Assembly (NCBI GenBank): GCA_964423345.1
Contig: CAYREV010000019.1
Span: forward strand, 1-54,689
DNA from: CAYREV01 sp964423345
Lineage (GTDB): Bacteria; Bacteroidota; Rhodothermia; Balneolales; Balneolaceae
DNA: 54,689 nt
Reading direction: 5' to 3'
Numbering within the stretch: position 1 is the first letter of the stretch; each line of letters begins with the position of its first letter. The position numbers and the translations under genes are program-made. The notes beneath the pieces were generated by a model. That model was not told the DNA's origin, did no database searches, and saw only the letters and a list, made by a program, of their open reading frames with translations. Positions 51,111 to 54,689 of this stretch are shown here, piece after piece.

Positions 51111-51923
51111 ATGAAATCACTATCCTATTACCTGACACTGTTTACCTTCCTCTTTCTGATGGCCGGCGGAGCCCGGGCCCAGGAACAACTCGCCATTCCG
51201 CTCAGTAAGCCGGGGGAGCCGGGCAAGCTGGAAGTGGGTGTGCTGCGGGGAAGCATGCAGATCACCGGCTATGACGGCAAGGAGGTTATCATCAAATACA
51301 GCGGAAATGAACTGTCACTCAAAAAAGAGAAATCGGTTACTCCCGAGGGACTCAGGCGGATCTCCAGCAATTCCGTAGGCTTTGACGTCGAGGAAGACAA
51401 CAATGTCGTCGAAATCGGAGGCATATCTCCCATGCACGATATCTCCTTTGAAATATCGGTGCCGCGGAATTTCTCCCTGGATCTCTCCACCGTTAACGGG
51501 GACGGAATCACCGTTGAAAACGTCAACGGCACCCTCGAGTTAAGCAACGTCAACGGCGAAATTTCGCTGATCAATGTAGGCGGTTCGGCGGTAGTCAACA
51601 CCGTCAACGGGAAAATCAAAGCCACCTTTAACAGCGTCAGTGAGAACGAACCCATGGCGTTCAGCAATCTCAACGGTGACATCGACGTCACCCTCCCTGC
51701 CGAAGCCGCTCTTACAGCCAAGATGAAATCGGAATGGGGAGAGATCTTTACCGATTTCGACATGGAGATCAACCGCAACGACGACAACAGGCTAAACCAA
51801 TCGTCCAATGCGGGCACCTACAAGGTATCGATCAATAACTGGATATACGGCACTATCAACGGGGGCGGGCCCGAATACCTGTTCAAAAGCATGCGGGGAA
51901 ACATCTATATCCGCAAAAAATAA
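51111..51923 (+). CDS. Secreted DUF4097 beta-strand-repeat protein
   Basis: 270 aa with signal peptide (SLSYYLTLFTFLFLMAGGARAQ). The mature part is a right-handed strand-repeat domain (DUF4097/putative auto-transporter-like adhesin head): repeated turns such as VNGDGITVENVNGTLELSNVNGEISLINVGG and a final FKSMRGNIYIRKK. Members are common downstream of ECF sigma/anti-sigma pairs in this phylum and are probably cell-surface or periplasmic structural proteins. Follows a remnant of a second copy, and precedes the DUF5916 protein by 85 bases, suggesting one envelope-stress operon. Confidence 0.85.
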   Translation: MKSLSYYLTLFTFLFLMAGGARAQEQLAIPLSKPGEPGKLEVGVLRGSMQITGYDGKEVIIKYSGNELSLKKEKSVTPEGLRRISSNSVGFDVEEDNNVVEIGGISPMHDISFEISVPRNFSLDLSTVNGDGITVENVNGTLELSNVNGEISLINVGGSAVVNTVNGKIKATFNSVSENEPMAFSNLNGDIDVTLPAEAALTAKMKSEWGEIFTDFDMEINRNDDNRLNQSSNAGTYKVSINNWIYGTINGGGPEYLFKSMRGNIYIRKK

Positions 51924-52008
51924 ACCGAAAAAAACATACTTCGGCTGCAACAACTGCCTGAGTTCCACGAATAAAGGCCAGAATATGTTTAACCAATTTA
52001 TATGACCC

Positions 52009-54689
52009 ATGACTTTATTACGCTACCTGAACAGCCTCTTTGCAACTTTTCTGCTGGCCTTTGCTGCACCCGGCCTGTTGGCGGCCCAGCAAAACACCTC
52101 TACCGACCCCACTTCCAATAACGGGGCGGCCCGGTTTCCGGCCATGCAGGCCCTCAGGATTACGGATCATGCATCCATTACCCTCGACGGCAGGCTCGAT
52201 GAACGTATCTGGTCACAGGCTTCGGTAGCCACGGGCTTCATTCAGCGAACACCCAACGACGGCGCACCGGCCTCTGAAGAAACCGAGGCTCGCGTCCTAT
52301 ACACCGATGATGCCATATATGTAGGCATAAAAGCCTACGACTCGGCCATGGATTCGGTTGCGGCCACCCTGTTTCGCAAGGACGGCTCCATGTACAGTGA
52401 CTGGGTATATGTCGGCTTTGACAGCTACAACGACAACCGAACGGGCTTTAATTTTGCCGTAAATCCCCGGGGCGTTCGAAAGGATATTCTGATTTTCAAT
52501 GACGACAATGAAGATATCCGCTGGGATGCGGTTTGGGAGGCCAAAACCGAGCTGCAGGATGACGGCTGGAGTGCCGAAATACGCATTCCCCTCTCGCAGC
52601 TTCGGTTCAGCACCAGGGAAGAGCAACAAAGCTGGGGTATCAATTTCCAGCGTCGCATTGCCCGAAAACAGGAGATGTCCTTTTGGTCGCCCACCCCCCG
52701 GGACAAGTCGGGTATCGTTTCTAAATTCGGCAGCCTGGATGGCATCAACGGCCTCAAGGAACCCAAAAGGCTGGAAGTGGCTCCCTATGCCTCAACCAAC
52801 CTGAGCCGGGCCCCGAGGCAGCCCGACAACCCCTTCTACAACCGGAATGACGTTTCGGCCGCCATCGGTGCAGATTTCAAGTACGGACTTACTTCCGACT
52901 TCACGCTGACGGGAACGGTCAATCCGGATTTCGGGCAGGTAGAAGCCGATCCCGCCGTTATCAATCTCAGTGCCTTTGAAACCTTCTTCCCGGAACAGCG
53001 GCCCTTTTTCCAGGAAGGGTCCGATATTTTTGAATTCGGCCGCACCTCGACCTTCTCGAGAGTGGGCAACCCGATGGTATTCTACTCCAGGCGTATCGGC
53101 CGCCAACCGCAGGGGCGAATCTCTTCGGCCGGCATCAACGCCGCCTATGTGGACAGCCCGGACCAGACGACCATTGCCGGGGCCGCCAAAGTGAGCGGAA
53201 AGACGCAAAACGGACTCTCCCTGGGCATTCTGAATGCGTTCACCGTAGGCGAAAAAGCACAATATATCACCGCAATCGATACCGACGGCTCATTGAGCGT
53301 GGAGCCACCCACCAACTATTTCGTGGGGCGTGTAAAGAAGGATATAGAAGGGGGCAACACCGTTGTGGGTGGGTATCTCAGTGCCGTCAACCGCTCTATA
53401 GGCGCAGACTACCTTAAGGACCAGCTGCATACCTCAGCCTATATCGGGGGACTGGATTTCGAACACAGCTGGAACGAAAGAGAATGGATCCTGAGCGGGG
53501 CCCTCTCCGCCAGCTCGGTCAGCGGTTCCCCCGAAAAGCTGCAGCAGACTCAGGCCAGCAGTGCCCGCTATTACAACCGGGTGGACGCCGACCACCTGTC
53601 GGTCGATCCCTCAAAGACTTCCCTCTCAGGCTTTGCCGGAGAGTTCTCTTTTGCCCGGATGGGAGGCGAGCACATAAAGAGTTCGGTCACCTATTCAGTG
53701 GTAAGCCCGGGTTATGAAGTAAACGACATCGGTTTTGAAAACCGGGCCGACTACCATGCCCTCTCCTACTTCCTCCGCTACCAGGAAAACGACCCCGGCG
53801 ATCACCTGCGCTCCTACAATTTCAATGTCTACTACACCCACCGCTGGAATTTCGGGGGCGACCTGACCTACAGCAACCTGGGCAGCTTTACGCGGCTCCA
53901 GCTGAACAGCCTGTGGGCCCTTAATATTAATGCAGGATTTCAATTTGAGAGCTTTGAAGACCGCCTGCTGCGCGGCGGACCCATGGCCAAAAGGGAGCCC
54001 AGCCGTCATGTTTCAGGAGTCATAAGTTCCGACCCTTCAAAGAAAGTTTCATTTACCGCCGGACACCTGCGGAGCCAAAGCAGGAACAATGAATATGAAA
54101 GGGACTTTTTCCTTAACCTCGGCATACGTCCCACTTCCTATATACAGCTATCCATCATACCCAACTTCAACTACAGCAAGAATACCGATCAATATGTGCG
54201 GGCTGTGCCGGATCCCCTGGCCAGCCGGACCTACGGCAGCCGGTACGTCTTTGCCGATATCGACCGCACTACCCTGTCGGCCAGCCTGAGGCTCGACTGG
54301 ACCTTTACCCCCGACATGAGCTTTCAGCTCTACGCCCGGCCCTTCGTGACCTCGGGTAACTTCTACCGTTTCAAGGAGTTTACGACTCCCCGGGAGCTGG
54401 ATTTCGACATATACGGGGTAGACAGGGGCGTCATCTCGAAAGCCGGCGGCACCTATACGGTCGACCCCGACGGTGCGGGGCCCGCTTCCTCGTTTTCATT
54501 CCCGGAAAAGGACTTCAACTTCCGGTCTATACAGACCAACGCGGTCTTCCGGTGGGAATACACACCCGGATCCACCCTGTTCGTGGTATGGCAGCAGGAC
54601 CGCCGCTCCTTTGACCGGCTGCATGATTTCAACGCCCGCCGGGATTTCAGCGGACTTCTCGACACCGAGCCGACCAATGTCTTTCTGGT
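52009..54689 (+). CDS. DUF5916 outer-membrane protein with CBM9-like domain (3' truncated by window)
   Basis: At least 893 codons, open to the window edge. ATG 52009 starts a signal peptide (LRYLNSLFATFLLAFAAPGLLAAQ); the nearby ATG 52002 is in another frame. Residues about 45-240 form a CBM9-like domain (ITLDGRLDERIWSQA, YVGFDSYNDNRTGFNF, WDAVWEAKTELQDDGWSAEIRIPLSQL), then a long DUF5916 beta-barrel-like region with alternating aromatic strands (VNPDFGQVEADPAVINLS, FFPEQRPFFQEG). Outer-membrane protein of unknown ligand, presumed member of the sigma-controlled envelope operon upstream. Confidence 0.88.
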   Translation, partial: MTLLRYLNSLFATFLLAFAAPGLLAAQQNTSTDPTSNNGAARFPAMQALRITDHASITLDGRLDERIWSQASVATGFIQRTPNDGAPASEETEARVLYTDDAIYVGIKAYDSAMDSVAATLFRKDGSMYSDWVYVGFDSYNDNRTGFNFAVNPRGVRKDILIFNDDNEDIRWDAVWEAKTELQDDGWSAEIRIPLSQLRFSTREEQQSWGINFQRRIARKQEMSFWSPTPRDKSGIVSKFGSLDGINGLKEPKRLEVAPYASTNLSRAPRQPDNPFYNRNDVSAAIGADFKYGLTSDFTLTGTVNPDFGQVEADPAVINLSAFETFFPEQRPFFQEGSDIFEFGRTSTFSRVGNPMVFYSRRIGRQPQGRISSAGINAAYVDSPDQTTIAGAAKVSGKTQNGLSLGILNAFTVGEKAQYITAIDTDGSLSVEPPTNYFVGRVKKDIEGGNTVVGGYLSAVNRSIGADYLKDQLHTSAYIGGLDFEHSWNEREWILSGALSASSVSGSPEKLQQTQASSARYYNRVDADHLSVDPSKTSLSGFAGEFSFARMGGEHIKSSVTYSVVSPGYEVNDIGFENRADYHALSYFLRYQENDPGDHLRSYNFNVYYTHRWNFGGDLTYSNLGSFTRLQLNSLWALNINAGFQFESFEDRLLRGGPMAKREPSRHVSGVISSDPSKKVSFTAGHLRSQSRNNEYERDFFLNLGIRPTSYIQLSIIPNFNYSKNTDQYVRAVPDPLASRTYGSRYVFADIDRTTLSASLRLDWTFTPDMSFQLYARPFVTSGNFYRFKEFTTPRELDFDIYGVDRGVISKAGGTYTVDPDGAGPASSFSFPEKDFNFRSIQTNAVFRWEYTPGSTLFVVWQQDRRSFDRLHDFNARRDFSGLLDTEPTNVFL

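Noticed and set aside
1..54689. CRISPR arrays, rRNA, tRNA genes and insertion sequences
   Set aside because: No regularly spaced repeats, no TPsiC-like tRNA cores with matching acceptor stems, and no transposase motifs were found; the only recombinase is the integron integrase.

Overview
This 54.7 kb window looks like chromosomal DNA of a Balneolota/Rhodothermota-type bacterium, or a close relative in the Bacteroidota-Chlorobiota superphylum. That placement is inferred from family content: a DUF5916 outer-membrane protein, an HU protein fused to a membrane anchor and LysM domain, a secreted tricorn-like S41 peptidase, DUF4097 and Dabb proteins, an Aquifex-type aconitase, and mostly weak Shine-Dalgarno signals. 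The core is visibly GC-rich. The stretch from about 7.6 to 19.2 kb is more AT-rich and looks acquired. Two 100-N scaffold gaps (8963-9062 and 10708-10807) fall inside it. No rRNA, tRNA, CRISPR array or transposase was seen.

Layout. 1-7.6 kb: the end of sucD, a secreted phosphotriesterase-like hydrolase, a mercuric-reductase-like flavoprotein with a small membrane partner, and a zinc/manganese uptake operon (His-rich exported protein, outer-membrane protein, ZnuA-like binding protein, ZnuB-like permease; no ATPase gene seen). 7.6-14.1 kb: a probable chromosomal integron. A complete IntI-type integrase reads leftward and five compact genes read rightward (serine hydrolase, broken small membrane protein, PLP decarboxylase, cytochrome c, NTF2-like protein), separated by attC-like bulged hairpins. 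A palindromic element that can fold into a three-way junction is scattered through 7.6-17.3 kb. 14.1-19.7 kb: alkaline phosphatase, secreted amidohydrolase, BBE-type flavoprotein and a second NTF2-like lipoprotein.

19.9-33.6 kb: Ogt DNA repair, a secreted amidohydrolase, a small beta-barrel, a PepSY membrane protein, two large secreted peptidases (S41 tricorn-like and M14), an AsmA-like envelope protein, and a threonine dehydratase/serine-racemase-like enzyme next to a D-amino-acid-oxidase-like flavoprotein. The theme is breakdown of peptides and amino acids. 33.6-36.5 kb: a MerC-like membrane protein with a zinc-ribbon ribbon-helix-helix regulator under a strong palindromic operator, then aconitase. 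36.7-38.5 kb: an overlapping HU pair, the second being HU-TM-LysM. 38.9-40.7 kb: an overlapping amidoligase and class I glutamine-amidotransferase pair. 40.9-43.4 kb: tandem secreted amidohydrolases, the second lacking its metal ligands. 43.6-46.0 kb: a small membrane protein, a stand-alone Smr protein and a membrane-anchored MutS-like ATPase. 46.1-49.5 kb: an orphan NMT1-type binding lipoprotein overlapping a sensor histidine kinase. 49.5-54.7 kb: ECF sigma factor, HEAT-containing anti-sigma factor, a remnant and an intact DUF4097 protein, and a DUF5916 protein that runs off the window.

The best candidates for undescribed biology are the integron with its three-way-junction repeats, the amidoligase-amidotransferase pair, the HU-TM-LysM protein, the binding-protein/kinase pair and the active/degenerate amidohydrolase pair. 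All functions are assigned from sequence motifs alone; no database search was possible.
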